From Tubiluchus corallicola (Eukaryota > Priapulida > Priapulimorpha > Priapulimorphida > Tubiluchidae), in contig JAQGDQ010000776.1 of NCBI GenBank assembly GCA_030141605.1, positions 1 through 64,000 on the forward strand: a stretch of DNA of 64,000 nucleotides. Direction: 5' to 3'. This document shows positions 1-14,160 of this stretch, piece by piece (positions within the stretch are counted from its first letter, which is position 1; each line of letters starts with the position of its first letter). A program made the position numbers and the translations under genes. The notes beneath the pieces are model-generated. The model did no database searches. It saw only the letters and a list, made by a program, of their open reading frames with translations, and had not been told where the DNA came from.

Positions 1-3000
1 TGGTTAGGTATCTGAGATTTGCAATAGATTTCATCAGTCTATGTGTTAGAGATTGTTCTAAGTGAGTTCTGACTAGATGTTTCGGGTTGTTTGTAGATGT
101 TTGGGACTGCTCTAAATGAGTGGTTAGATGCTGCAGTTTTGTCAATATAGCTAAATAGATGAATAGAATTTGATGTACGTGTCAGATGTTTCAGATTGCT
201 CTAAGTGAGCTCTGATTAGATGTTTCAGAATGTCTGTGGATCTTAACTGATTATTGAGATCAGGTATAAATGCCTTCAGACATGATGTTGATGTTTTCCT
301 ACCAGATGCAAGAGTTTGGTCATTGATGTCTTCTAAGAAGCTAATTGAGGCTATCGCTGTATTTCTCTATCAGATACTTATCTCATTGCCTAACATTGCC
401 TGTACAGGTCTTCTGGTTAGGTATCTGAGATTTGCAATAGATTTCATCAGTCTATGTGTTAGAGATTGTTCTAAGTGAGTTCTGACTAGATGTTTCGGGT
501 TGTTTGTAGATATTTGGGACTGCTCTAAATGAGTCTGGTTAGATGCTGCAGTTTGTCTTTGTTTACGTGTCAGATGTTTCAGATTGCTTTAAGTGCGTTC
601 TGACTAGATGTTTCAGAACGTCTGTGGATCTTAACAGATTATTGGGATCAGGTATAAGTGCCTTCAGACATGATGTAGATGTTTTCGGTTGCGTATAGAT
701 GCCATCTCACCAAACGGTTGAGTCTTCCTACCAGATGCAAGAGTTTGGTCATTGATGTCTTCTAAGAAGCTAATTGAGGCTATCGCTGTATTTCTCTATC
801 AGATCTTATGTCATTGCCTAACATTGCCTGTACAGGTCTTCTGGTTAGATATCTGAGATTTGCAATAGATTTCATCAGTCTAAGTGTTAGAGATTGTTCT
901 AAGTGAGTTCTGACTAGATGTTTCGGGTTGTTTGTAGATGTTTGGGACTGCTCTAAATGAGTCTGGTTAGATGCTGCAGTTTTGTCTATATATCTAAATA
1001 GATGAATAGAATTTGATGTACGTGTCAGATATTTCAGATTGCTCTAAGTGAGTTCTGATTAGATGTTTCAGAACGTCTGTGGATCTTAACAGATTATTGG
1101 GATCAGGTATAAGTGCCTTCAGACATGATGTAGATGTTTTCGGTTGCGTATAGATGCCATCTCACCAAACGGTTGCGTCTTCCTACCAGATGCAAGAGTT
1201 TGGTCATTGATGTCTTCTAAGAAGCTAATTGAGGCTATCGCTGTATTTCTCTATCAGATCTTATGTCATTTGCCTAACATGTCTTCTGGTTAGGTATCTG
1301 AGATTTGCAATAGATTTCATCAGTCTAAGTGTTAGAGATTGTTCTAAGTGAGTTCAGACTAGATGTTTCGGGTTGTTTGTAGATGTTTGGGACTGCTCTA
1401 AATGAGTGGTTAGATGCTGCAGTTTTGTCAATATAGCTAAATAGATGAATAGAATTTGATGTACGTGTCAGATGTTTCAGATTGCTCTAAGTGAGCTCTG
1501 ATTAGATGTTTCAGAATGTCTGTGGATCTTAACTGATTATTGAGATCAGGTATAAATGCCTTCAGACATGATATAGATGTTTTCGGTTGCGTATAGATGC
1601 CATCTCACCAAACGGTTGAGTCTTCCTACCAGATGCAAGAGTTTGGTCATTGATGTCTTCTAAGAAGCTAATTGAGGCTATCGCTGTATTTCTCTATCAG
1701 ATACTTATCTCATTGCCTAACATTGCCTGTACAGGTCTTCTGGTTAGGTATCTGAGATTTGCAATAGATTTCATCAGTCTATGTGTTAGAGATTGTTCTA
1801 AGTGAGTTCTGACTAGATGTTTCGGGTTGTTTGTAGATATTTGGGACTGCTCTAAATGAGTCTGGTTAGATGCTGCAGTTTGTCTTTGTTTACGTGTCAG
1901 ATGTTTCAGATTGCTTTAAGTGCGTTCTGACTAGATGTTTCAGAACGTCTGTGGATCTTAACAGATTATTGGGATCAGGTATAAGTGCCTTCAGACATGA
2001 TGTAGATGTTTTCGGTTGCGTATAGATGCCATCTCACCAAACGGTTGAGTCTTCCTACCAGATGCAAGAGTTTGGTCATTGATGTCTTCTAAGAAGCTAA
2101 TTGAGGCTATCGCTGTATTTCTCTATCAGATCTTATGTCATTGCCTAACATTGCCTGTACAGGTCTTCTGGTTAGATATCTGAGATTTGCAATAGATTTC
2201 ATCAGTCTAAGTGTTAGAGATTGTTCTAAGTGAGTTCTGACTAGATGTTTCGGGTTGTTTGTAGATGTTTGGGACTGCTCTAAATGAGTCTGGTTAGATG
2301 CTGCAGTTTTGTCTATATATCTAAATAGATGAATAGAATTTGATGTACGTGTCAGATATTTCAGATTGCTCTAAGTGAGTTCTGATTAGATGTTTCAGAA
2401 CGTCTGAGGATCTTAACAGACTATTGGGATCAGGTATAAGTGCCTTCAGATATGATGTAGATGTTTTCGGTTGCGTATAGATGCCATCTCACCAAACGGT
2501 TGCGTTTTCCTACCAGATGCTAGAGTTTGGTCATTGATGTCTTCTAAGAAGCTAATTGAGGCTATCGCTGTATTTCTCTATCAGATACTTATCTCATTGC
2601 CTAACATTGCCTGTACAGGTCTTCTGGTTAGGTATCTGAGATTTGCAATAGATTTCATCAGTCTATGTGTTAGAGATTGTTCTAAGTGAGTTCTGACTAG
2701 ATGTTTCGGGTTGTTTGTAGATATTTGGGACTGCTCTAAATGAGTCTGGTTAGATGCTGCAGTTTGTCTTTGTTTACGTGTCAGATGTTTCAGATTGCTT
2801 TAAGTGCGTTCTGACTAGATGTTTCAGAACGTCTGTGGATCTTAACAGATTATTGGGATCAGGTATAAGTGCCTTCAGACATGATGTAGATGTTTTCGGT
2901 TGCGTATAGATGCCATCTCACCAAACGGTTGAGTCTTCCTACCAGATGCAAGAGTTTGGTCATTGATGTCTTCTAAGAAGCTAATTGAGGCTATCGCTGT

Positions 3001-6000
3001 ATTTCTCTATCAGATCTTATGTCATTGCCTAACATTGCCTGTACAGGTCTTCTGGTTAGATATCTGAGATTTGCAATAGATTTCATCAGTCTAAGTGTTA
3101 GAGATTGTTCTAAGTGAGTTCTGACTAGATGTTTCGGGTTGTTTGTAGATATTTGGGACTGCTCTAAATGAGTCTGGTTAGATGCTGCAGTTTGTCTTTG
3201 TTTACGTGTCAGATGTTTCAGATTGCTTTAAGTGCGTTCTGACTAGATGTTTCAGAACGTCTGTGGATCTTAACAGACTATTGGGATCAGGTATAGATGC
3301 CATCTCACCAAACGGTTGAGTCTTCCTACCAGATGCAAGAGTTTGGTCATTGATGTCTTCTAAGAAGCTAATTGAGGCTATCGCTGTATTTCTCTATCAG
3401 ATCTTATGTCATTGCCTAACATTGCCTGTACAGGTCTTCTGGTTAGATATCTGAGATTTGCAATAGATTTCATCAGTCTAAGTGTTAGAGATTGTTCTAA
3501 GTGAGTTCTGACTAGATGTTTCGGGTTGTTTGTAGATGTTTGGGACTGCTCTAAATGAGTCTGGTTAGATGCTGCAGTTTTGTCTATATATCTAAATAGA
3601 TGAATAGAATTTGATGTACGTGTCAGATATTTCAGATTGCTCTAAGTGAGTTCTGATTAGATGTTTCAGAACGTCTGAGGATCTTAACAGACTATTGGGA
3701 TCAGGTATAAGTGCCTTCAGATATGATGTAGATGTTTTCGGTTGCGTATAGATGCCATCTCACCAAACGGTTGCGTTTTCCTACCAGATGCTAGAGTTTG
3801 GTCATTGATGTCTTCTAAGAAGCTAATTGAGGCTATCGCTGTATTTCTCTATCAGATACTTATCTCATTGCCTAACATTGCCTGTACAGGTCTTCTGGTT
3901 AGGTATCTGAGATTTGCAATAGATTTCATCAGTCTATGTGTTAGAGATTGTTCTAAGTGAGTTCTGACTAGATGTTTCGGGTTGTTTGTAGATATTTGGG
4001 ACTGCTCTAAATGAGTCTGGTTAGATGCTGCAGTTTGTCTTTGTTTACGTGTCAGATGTTTCAGATTGCTTTAAGTGCGTTCTGACTAGATGTTTCAGAA
4101 CGTCTGTGGATCTTAACAGATTATTGGGATCAGGTATAAGTGCCTTCAGACATGATGTAGATGTTTTCGGTTGCGTATAGATGCCATCTCACCAAACGGT
4201 TGAGTCTTCCTACCAGATGCAAGAGTTTGGTCATTGATGTCTTCTAAGAAGCTAATTGAGGCTATCGCTGTATTTCTCTATCAGATCTTATGTCATTGCC
4301 TAACATTGCCTGTACAGGTCTTCTGGTTAGATATCTGAGATTTGCAATAGATTTCATCAGTCTAAGTGTTAGAGATTGTTCTAAGTGAGTTCTGACTAGA
4401 TGTTTCGGGTTGTTTGTAGATGTTTGGGACTGCTCTAAATGAGTCTGGTTAGATGCTGCAGTTTTGTCTATATATCTAAATAGATGAATAGAATTTGATG
4501 TACGTGTCAGATGTTTCAGCTTGCTCTAAGTGAGCTCTGATTAGAAATTTCAGAATGTCTGTGGATCTTAACTGATTATTGAGATCAGGTATAAATGCCT
4601 TCAGACATGATGTAGATGTTTTCGGTTGCGTATAGATGCCATCTCACCAAACGGTTGAGTCTTCCTACCAGATGCAAGAGTTTGGTCATTGATGTCTTCT
4701 AAGAAGCTAATTGAGGCTATCGCTGTATTTCTCTATCAGATACTTATCTCATTGCCTAACATTGCCTGTACAGGTCTTCTGGTTAGGTATCTGAGATTTG
4801 CAATAGATTTCATCAGTCTATGTGTTAGAGATTGTTCTAAGTGAGTTCTGACTAGATGTTTCGGGTTGTTTGTAGATGTTTGGGACTGCTCTAAATGAGT
4901 TCTGGTTAGATGCTGCAGTTTTGTCTATATATCTAAATAGATGAATAGAATTTGATGTACGTGTCAGATATTTCAGATTGCTCTAAGTGCGTTCTGACTA
5001 GATGTTTCAGAACGTCTGTGGATCTTAACAGATTATTGGGATCAGGTATAAGTGCCTTCAGACATGATGTAGATGTTTTCGGTTGCGTATAGATGCCATC
5101 TCACCAAACGGTTGAGTCTTCCTACCAGATGCAAGAGTTTGGTCATTGATGTCTTCTAAGAAGCTAATTGAGGCTATCGCTGTATTTCTCTATCAGATCT
5201 TATGTCATTGCCTAACGTTGTCTGTACGGGTCTTCTGGTTAGATATCTGAGATTTGCAATAGATTTCATCAGTCTAAGTGTTAGAGATTGTTCTAAGTGA
5301 GTTCTGACTAGATGTTTCGGGTTGTTTGTAGATGTTTGGGACTGCTCTAAATGAGTTCTGGTTAGATGCTGCAGTTTTGTCTATATGTCTAAAATAGATG
5401 AATAGAATTGGATGTACGTGTCAGATATTTCAGATTGCTCTAAGTGAGTTCTGATTAGATGTTTCAGAATGTCTGTGGATCTTAACTGATTATTGAGATC
5501 AGGTATAAATGCCTTCAGACATGATGTAGATGTTTTCGGTTGCGTATAGATGCCATCTCACCAAACGGTTGCGTCTTCCTACCAGATGCAAGAGTTTGGT
5601 CATTGATGTCTTCTAAGAAGCTAATTGAGGCTATCGCTGTATTTCTCTATCAGATCTTATGTCATTTGCCTAACATGTCTTCTGGTTAGGTATCTGAGAT
5701 TTGCAATAGATTTCATCAGTCTAAGTGTTAGAGATTGTTCTAAGTGAGTTCTGACTAGATGTTTCGGGTTGTTTGTAGATGTTTGGGACTGCTCTAAATG
5801 AGTCTGGTTAGATGCTGCAGTTTTGTCAATATAGCTAAATAGATGAATAGAATTTGATGTACGTGTCAGATGTTTCAGATTGCTCTAAGTGAGCTCTGAT
5901 TAGATGTTTCAGAATGTCTGTGGATCTTAACTGATTATTGAGATCAGGTATAAATGCCTTCAGACATGATATAGATGTTTTCGGTTGCGTATAGATGCCA

Positions 6001-9000
6001 TCTCACCAAACGGTTGCGTCTTCCTACCAGATGCAAGAGTTTGGTCATTGATGTCTTCTAAGAAGCTAATTGAGGCTATCGCTGTATTTCTCTATCAGAT
6101 ACTTATCTCATTGCCTAACATTGCCTGTACAGGTCTTCTGGTTAGGTATCTGAGATTTGCAATAGATTTCATCAGTCTATGTGTTAGAGATTGTTCTAAG
6201 TGAGTTCTGACTAGATGTTTCGGGTTGTTTGTAGATATTTGGGACTGCTCTAAATGAGTCTGTTTAGATGCTGCAGTTTGTCTTTGTTTACGTGTCAGAT
6301 GTTTCAGATTGCTTTAAGTGCGTTCTGACTAGATGTTTCAGAACGTCTGTGGATCTTAACAGATTATTGGGATCAGGTATAAGTGCCTTCAGACATGATG
6401 TAGATGTTTTCGGTTGCGTATAGATGCCATCTCACCAAACGGTTGAGTCTTCCTACCAGATGCAAGAGTTTGGTCATTGATGTCTTCTAAGAAGCTAATT
6501 GAGGCTATCGCTGTATTTCTCTATCAGATCTTATGTCATTGCCTAACATTGCCTGTACAGGTCTTCTGGTTAGATATCTGAGATTTGCAATAGATTTCAT
6601 CAGTCTAAGTGTTAGAGATTGTTCTAAGTGAGTTCTGACTAGATGTTTCGGGTTGTTTGTAGATGTTTGGGACTGCTCTAAATGAGTCTGGTTAGATGCT
6701 GCAGTTTTGTCTATATATCTAAATAGATGAATAGAATTTGATGTACGTGTCAGATATTTCAGATTGCTCTAAGTGAGTTCTGATTAGATGTTTCAGAACG
6801 TCTGAGGATCTTAACAGATTATTGGGATCAGGTATAAGTGCCTTCAGACATGATGTAGATGTTTTCGGTTGCGTATAGATGCCATCTCACCAAACGGTTG
6901 AGTCTTCCTACCAGATGCAAGAGTTTGGTCATTGATGTCTTCTAAGAAGCTAATTGAGGCTATCGCTGTATTTCTCTATCAGATCTTATGTCATTGCCTA
7001 ACATGTCTTCTGGTTAGGTATCTGAGATTTGCAATAGATTTCATCAGTCTAAGTGTTAGAGATTGCTCTAAGTGAGTTCAGACTAGATGTTTCGGGTTGT
7101 TTGTGGATGTTTGGGACTGCTCTAAATGAGTGGTTAGATGCTGCAGTTTTGTCAATATAGCTAAATAGATGAATAGAATTTGATGTACGTGTCAGATGTT
7201 TCAGATTGCTCTAAGTGAGCTCTGACTAGATGTTTCAGAATGTCTGTGGATCTTAACTGATTATTGAGATCAGGTATAAATGCCTTCAGACATGATGTAG
7301 ATGTTTTCGGTTGCGTATAGATGCCATCTCACCAAACGGTTGGTCTTCCTACCAGATGCAAGAGTTTGGTCATTGATGTCTTCTAAGAAGCTAATTGAGG
7401 CTATCGCTGTATTTCTCTATCAGATCTTATGTCATTTGCCTAACCACATGTCTTCTGGTTAGGTATCTGAGATTTGCAATAGATTTCATCAGTCTAAGTG
7501 TTAGAGATTGTTCTAAGTGAGTTCAGACTAGATGTTTCGGGTTGTTTGTAGATGTTTGGGACTGCTCTAAATGAGTGGTTAGATGCTGCAGTTTTGTCAA
7601 TATAGCTAAATAGATGAATAGAATTTGATGTACGTGTCAGATGTTTCAGATTGCTCTAAGTGAGCTCTGATTAGATGTTTCAGAATGTCTGTGGATCTTA
7701 ACTGATTATTGAGATCAGGTATAAATGCCTTCAGACATGATGTAGATGTTTTCGGTTGCGTATAGATGCCATCTCACCAAACGGTTGAGTCTTCCTACCA
7801 GATGCAAGAGTTTGGTCATTGATGTCTTCTAAGAAGCTAATTGAGGCTATCGCTGTATTTCTCTATCAGATACTTATCTCATTGCCTAACATTGCCTGTA
7901 CAGGTCTTCTGGTTAGGTATCTGAGATTTGCAATAGATTTCATCAGTCTATGTGTTAGAGATTGTTCTAAGTGAGTTCTGACTAGATGTTTCGGGTTGTT
8001 TGTAGATATTTGGGACTGCTCTAAATGAGTCTGGTTAGATGCTGCAGTTTGTCTTTGTTTACGTGTCAGATGTTTCAGACTGCTTTAAGTGCGTTCTGAC
8101 TAGATGTTTCAGAACGTCTGTGGATCTTAACAGATTATTGGGATCAGGTATAAGTGCCTTCAGACATGATGTAGATGTTTTCGGTTGCGTATAGATGCCA
8201 TCTCACCAAACGGTTGAGTCTTCCTACCAGATGCAAGAGTTTGGTCATTGATGTCTTCTAAGAAGCTAATTGAGGCTATCGCTGTATTTCTCTATCAGAT
8301 CTTATGTCATTGCCTAACATTGCCTGTACAGGTCTTCTGGTTAGATATCTGAGATTTGCAATAGATTTCATCAGTCTAAGTGTTAGAGATTGTTCTAAGT
8401 GAGTTCTGACTAGATGTTTCGGGTTGTTTGTAGATGTTTGGGACTGCTCTAAATGAGTCTGGTTAGATGCTGCAGTTTTGTCTATATATCTAAATAGATG
8501 AATAGAATTTGATGTACGTGTCAGATATTTCAGATTGTTCTAAGTGAGTTCTGATTAGATGTTTCAGAACGTCTGAGGATCTTAACAGACTATTGGGATC
8601 AGGTATAAGTGCCTTCAGATATGATGTAGATGTTTTCGGTTGCGTATAGATGCCATCTCACCAAACGGTTGCGTTTTCCTACCAGATGCTAGAGTTTGGT
8701 CATTGATGTCTTCTAAGAAGCTAATTGAGGCTATCGCTGTATTTCTCTATCAGATACTTATCTCATTGCCTAACATTGCCTGTACAGGTCTTCTGGTTAG
8801 GTATCTGAGATTTGCAATAGATTTCATCAGTCTATGTGTTAGAGATTGTTCTAAGTGAGTTCTGACTAGATGTTTCGGGTTGTTTGTAGATATTTGGGAC
8901 TGCTCTAAATGAGTCTGGTTAGATGCTGCAGTTTTGTCTATATATCTAAATAGATGAATAGTGATGTACGTGTCAGATGTTTCAGATTGCTCTAAGTGAG

Positions 9001-12000
9001 TTCTGACTAGATGTTTCAGAACGTCTGTGGATCTTAACAGATTATTGGGATCAGGTATAAGTGCCTTCAGACATGATGTAGATGTTTTCGGTTGCGTATA
9101 GATGCCATCTCACCAAACGGTTGAGTCTTCCTACCAGATGCAAGAGTTTGGTCATTGATGTCTTCTAAGAAGCTAATTGAGGCTATCGCTGTATTTCTCT
9201 ATCAGATCTTATGTCATTGCCTAACATTGCCTGTACAGGTCTTCTGGTTAGGTATCTGAGATTTGCAATAGATTTCATCAGTCTAAGTGTTAGAGATTGT
9301 TCTAAGTGAGTTCTGACTAGATGTTTCGGGTTGTTTGTAGATATTTGGGACTGCTCTAAATGAGTCTGGTTAGATGCTGCAGTTTGTCTTTGTTTACGTG
9401 TCAGATGTTTCAGATTGCTTTAAGTGCGTTCTGACTAGATGTTTCAGAACGTCTGTGGATCTTAACAGATTATTGGGATCAGGTATAAGTGCCTTCAGAC
9501 ATGATGTAGATGTTTTCGGTTGCGTATAGATGCCATCTCACCAAACGGTTGAGTCTTCCTACCAGATGCAAGAGTTTGGTCATTGATGTCTTCTAAGAAG
9601 CTAATTGAGGCTATCGCTGTATTTCTCTATCAGATCTTATGTCATTGCCTAACATTGCCTGTACAGGTCTTCTGGTTAGATATCTGAGATTTGCAATAGA
9701 TTTCATCAGTCTAAGTGTTAGAGATTGTTCTAAGTGAGTTCTGACTAGATGTTTCGGGTTGTTTGTAGATGTTTGGGACTGCTCTAAATGAGTCTGGTTA
9801 GATGCTGCAGTTTTGTCTATATATCTAAATAGATGAATAGAATTTGATGTACGTGTCAGATATTTCAGATTGCTCTAAGTGAGTTCTGATTAGATGTTTC
9901 AGAACGTCTGAGGATCTTAACAGACTATTGGGATCAGGTATAAGTGCCTTCAGACATGATGTAGATGTTTTCGGTTGCGTATAGATGCCATCTCACCAAA
10001 CGGTTGAGTCTTCCTACCAGATGCAAGAGTTTGGTCATTGATGTCTTCTAAGAAGCTAATTGAGGCTATCGCTGTATTTCTCTATCAGATCTTATGTCAT
10101 TGCCTAACATTGCCTGTACAGGTCTTCTGGTTAGATATCTGAGATTTGCAATAGATTTCATCAGTCTAAGTGTTAGAGATTGTTCTAAGTGAGTTCTGAC
10201 TAGATGTTTCGGGTTGTTTGTAGATGTTTGGGACTGCTCTAAATGAGTCTGGTTAGATGCTGCAGTTTTGTCTATATATCTAAATAGATGAATAGAATTT
10301 GATGTACGTGTCAGATATTTCAGATTGCTCTAAGTGAGTTCTGATTAGATGTTTCAGAACGTCTGAGGATCTTAACAGACTATTGGGATCAGGTATAAGT
10401 GCCTTCAGATATGATGTAGATGTTTTCGGTTGCGTATGGATGCCATCTCACCAAACGGTTGCGTTTTCCTACCAGATGCTAGAGTTTGGTCATTGATGTC
10501 TTCTAAGAAGCTAATTGAGGCTATCGCTGTATTTCTCTATCAGATACTTATCTCATTGCCTAACATTGCCTGTACAGGTCTTCTGGTTAGGTATCTGAGA
10601 TTTGCAATAGATTTCATCAGTCTATGTGTTAGAGATTGTTCTAAGTGAGAGTTCTAACTAGATGTTTCGGGTTGTTGGTAGATGTTTGGGACTGCTCTAA
10701 ATGAGTTCTGGTTAGATGCTGCAGTTTTGTCAATATATCTAAATAGATGAATAGAATTTGATGTACGTGTCAGATGTTTCAGATTGCTCTAAGTGAGTTC
10801 TGATTAGATGTTTCAGAATGTCTGTGGATCTTAACAGATTATTGGGATCAGGTATAAGTGCCTTCAGACATGATGTAGATGTTTTCGGTTGCGTATAGAT
10901 GCCATCTCACCAAACGGTTGAGTCTTCCTACCAGATGCAAGAGTTTGGTCATTGATGTCTTCTAAGAAGCTAATTGAGGCTATCGCTGTATTTCTCTATC
11001 AGATCTTATGTCATTGCCTAACATTGCCTGTACAGGTCTTCTGGTTAGATATCTGAGATTTGCAATAGATTTCATCAGTCTAAGTGTTAGAGATTGTTCT
11101 AAGTGAGTTCTGACTAGATGTTTCGGGTTGTTTGTAGATGTTTGGGACTGCTCTAAATGAGTCTGGTTAGATGCTGCAGTTTTGTCTATATATCTAAATA
11201 GATGAATAGAATTTGATGTACGTGTCAGATATTTCAGATTGCTCTAAGTGAGTTCTGATTAGATGTTTCAGAACGTCTGAGGATCTTAACAGACTATTGG
11301 GATCAGGTATAAGTGCCTTCAGATATGATGTAGATGTTTTCGGTTGCGTATAGATGCCATCTCACCAAACGGTTGCGTTTTCCTACCAGATGCTAGAGTT
11401 TGGTCATTGATGTCTTCTAAGAAGCTAATTGAGGCTATCGCTGTATTTCTCTATCAGATACTTATCTCATTGCCTAACATTGCCTGTACAGGTCTTCTGG
11501 TTAGGTATCTGAGATTTGCAATAGATTTCATCAGTCTATGTGTTAGAGATTGTTCTAAGTGAGTTCTGACTAGATGTTTCGGGTTGTTTGTAGATATTTG
11601 GGACTGCTCTAAATGAGTCTGGTTAGATGCTGCAGTTTGTCTTTGTTTACGTGTCAGATATTTCAGATTGCTCTAAGTGAGTTCTGATTAGATGTTTCAG
11701 AACGTCTGTGGATCTTAACAGATTATTGGGATCAGGTATAAGTGCCTTCAGACATGATGTAGATGTTTTCGGTTGCGTATAGATGCCATCTCACCAAACG
11801 GTTGAGTCTTCCTACCAGATGCAAGAGTTTGGTCATTGATGTCTTCTAAGAAGCTAATTGAGGCTATCGCTGTATTTCTCTATCAGATCTTATGTCATTG
11901 CCTAACATTGCCTGTACAGGTCTTCTGGTTAGATATCTGAGATTTGCAATAGATTTCATCAGTCTAAGTGTTAGAGATTGTTCTAAGTGAGTTCTGACTA

Positions 12001-14160
12001 GATGTTTCGGGTTGTTTGTAGATGTTTGGGACTGCTCTAAATGAGTCTGGTTAGATGCTGCAGTTTTGTCTATATATCTAAATAGATGAATAGAATTTGA
12101 TGTACGTGTCAGATATTTCAGATTGCTCTAAGTGAGTTCTGACTAGATGTTTCAGAACGTCTGAGGATCTTAACAGACTATTGGGATCAGGTATAAGTGC
12201 CTTCAGATATGATGTAGATGTTTTCGGTTGCGTATAGATGCCATCTCACCAAACGGTTGCGTTTTCCTACCAGATGCTAGAGTTTGGTCATTGATGTCTT
12301 CTAAGAAGCTAATTGAGGCTATCGCTGTATTTCTCTATCAGATACTTATCTCATTGCCTAACATGTCTTCTGGTTAGGTATCTGAGATTTGCAATAGATT
12401 TCATCAGTCTATGTGTTAGAGATTGTTCTAAGTGAGAGTTCTAACTAGGTGTTTCGGGTTGTTGGTAGATGTTTGGGACTGCTCTAAATGAGTTCTGGTT
12501 AGATGCTGCAGTTTTGTCTATATGTCTAAAATAGATGAATAGAATTGGATGTACGTGTCAGATATTTCAGATTGCTCTAAGTGAGTTCTGATTAGATGTT
12601 TCAGAATGTCTGTGGATCTTAACTGATTATCGAGATCAGGTATAAATGCCTTCAGACATGATGTAGATGTTTTCGGTTGCGTATAGATGCCATCTCACCA
12701 AACGGTTGCGTCTTCCTACCAGATGCAAGAGTTTGGTCATTGATGTCTTCTAAGAAGCTAATTGAGGCTATCGCTGTATTTCTCTATCAGATCTTATGTC
12801 ATTTGCCTAACATATCTTCTGGTTAGGTATCTGAGATTTGCAATAGATTTCATCAGTCTAAGTGTTAGAGATTGTTCTAAGTGAGTTCAGACTAGATGTT
12901 TCGGGTTGTTTGTAGATGTTTGGGACTGCTCTAAATGAGTCTGGTTAGATGCTGCAGTTTTGTCAATATAGCTAAATAGATGAATAGAATTTGATGTACG
13001 TGTCAGATGTTTCAGATTGCTCTAAGTGAGCTCTGATTAGATGTTTCAGAATGTCTGTGGATCTTAACTGATTATTGAGATCAGGTATAAATGCCTTCAG
13101 ACATGATGTAGATGTTTTCGGTTGCGTATAGATGCCATCTCACCAAACGGTTGAGTCTTCCTACCAGATGCAAGAGTTTGGTCATTGATGTTTTCTAAGA
13201 AGCTAATTGAGGCTATCGCTGTATTTCTCTATCAGATCTTATGTCATTTGCCTAACATGTCTTCTGGTTAGGTATCTGAAATTTGCAATAGATTTCATCA
13301 GTCTAAGTGTTAGAGATTGTTCTAAGTGAGTTCAGACTAGATGTTTCGGGTTGTTTGTAGCTGTTTGGGACTGCTCTAAATGAGTGGTTAGATGCTGCAG
13401 TTTTGTCAATATAGCTAAATAGATGAATAGAATTTGATGTACGTGTCAGATGTTTCAGATTGCTCTAAGTGAGCTCTGATTAGATGTTTCAGAATGTCTG
13501 TGGATCTTAACTGATTATTGAGATCAGGTATAAATGCCTTCAGACATGATGTAGATGTTTTCGGTTGCGTATAGATGCCATCTCACCAAACGGTTGAGTC
13601 TTCCTACCAAATGCAAGAGTTTGGTCATTGATGTCTTCTAAGAAGCTAATTGAGGCTATCGCTGTATTTCTCTATCAGATACTTATCTCATTGCCTAACA
13701 TTGCCTGTACAGGTCTTCTGGTTAGGTATCTGAGATTTGCAATAGATTTCATCAGTCTATGTGTTAGAGATTGTTCTAAGTGAGTTCTGACTAGATGTTT
13801 CGGGTTGTTTGTAGATATTTGGGACTGCTCTAAATGAGTCTGGTTAGATGCTGCAGTTTGTCTTTGTTTACGTGTCAGATGTTTCAGATTGTTTTAAGTG
13901 CGTTCTGACTAGATGTTTCAGAACGTCTGTGGATCTTAACAGATTATTGGGATCAGGTATAAGTGCCTTCAGACATGATGTAGATGTTTTCGGTTGCGTA
14001 TAGATGCCATCTCACCAAACGGTTGAGTCTTCCTACCAGATGCTAGAGTTTGGTCATTGATTTCTCCTAAGAAGCTAATTTTGAGACTATCGCTGTATTT
14101 CTCTATCAGATCTTATGTCATTGCCTAACATGTCTTCTGGTTAGGTATCTGAGATTTGCA
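1..14160. repeat. Tandem satellite array, ~440-bp units with higher-order structure
   Basis: The same sequence recurs about 32 times. Using the landmark TTCTGGTTAG, units start at 411, 839, 1284, 1738, 2166, 2622, 3050, 3437, 3893, 4321 and so on to 14135. Unit length is 387-458 bp, with 428, 445 and 454-456 the main classes. The 428-bp class has a shorter block after the GATGCTGCAG motif, where GTTTGTCTTTGTTTACG replaces a longer stretch. The array is cut by the left window edge. A 72-codon reading frame recurs in many long units but is absent from others and matches no protein I recognise, so I treat the array as noncoding. Pericentromeric or other heterochromatic location is inference only. 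Confidence 0.97.

Noticed and set aside
2471-11562. Recurring 72-codon ORF inside the satellite (six full copies and variants)
   Set aside because: It is present only in one monomer class and is interrupted in others. Its identity mirrors the DNA repeat, and it matches no protein family I know.
1-14160. CRISPR-like array
   Set aside because: Repeats are about 440 bp with no short repeat/unique spacer pattern, and the genome is animal.
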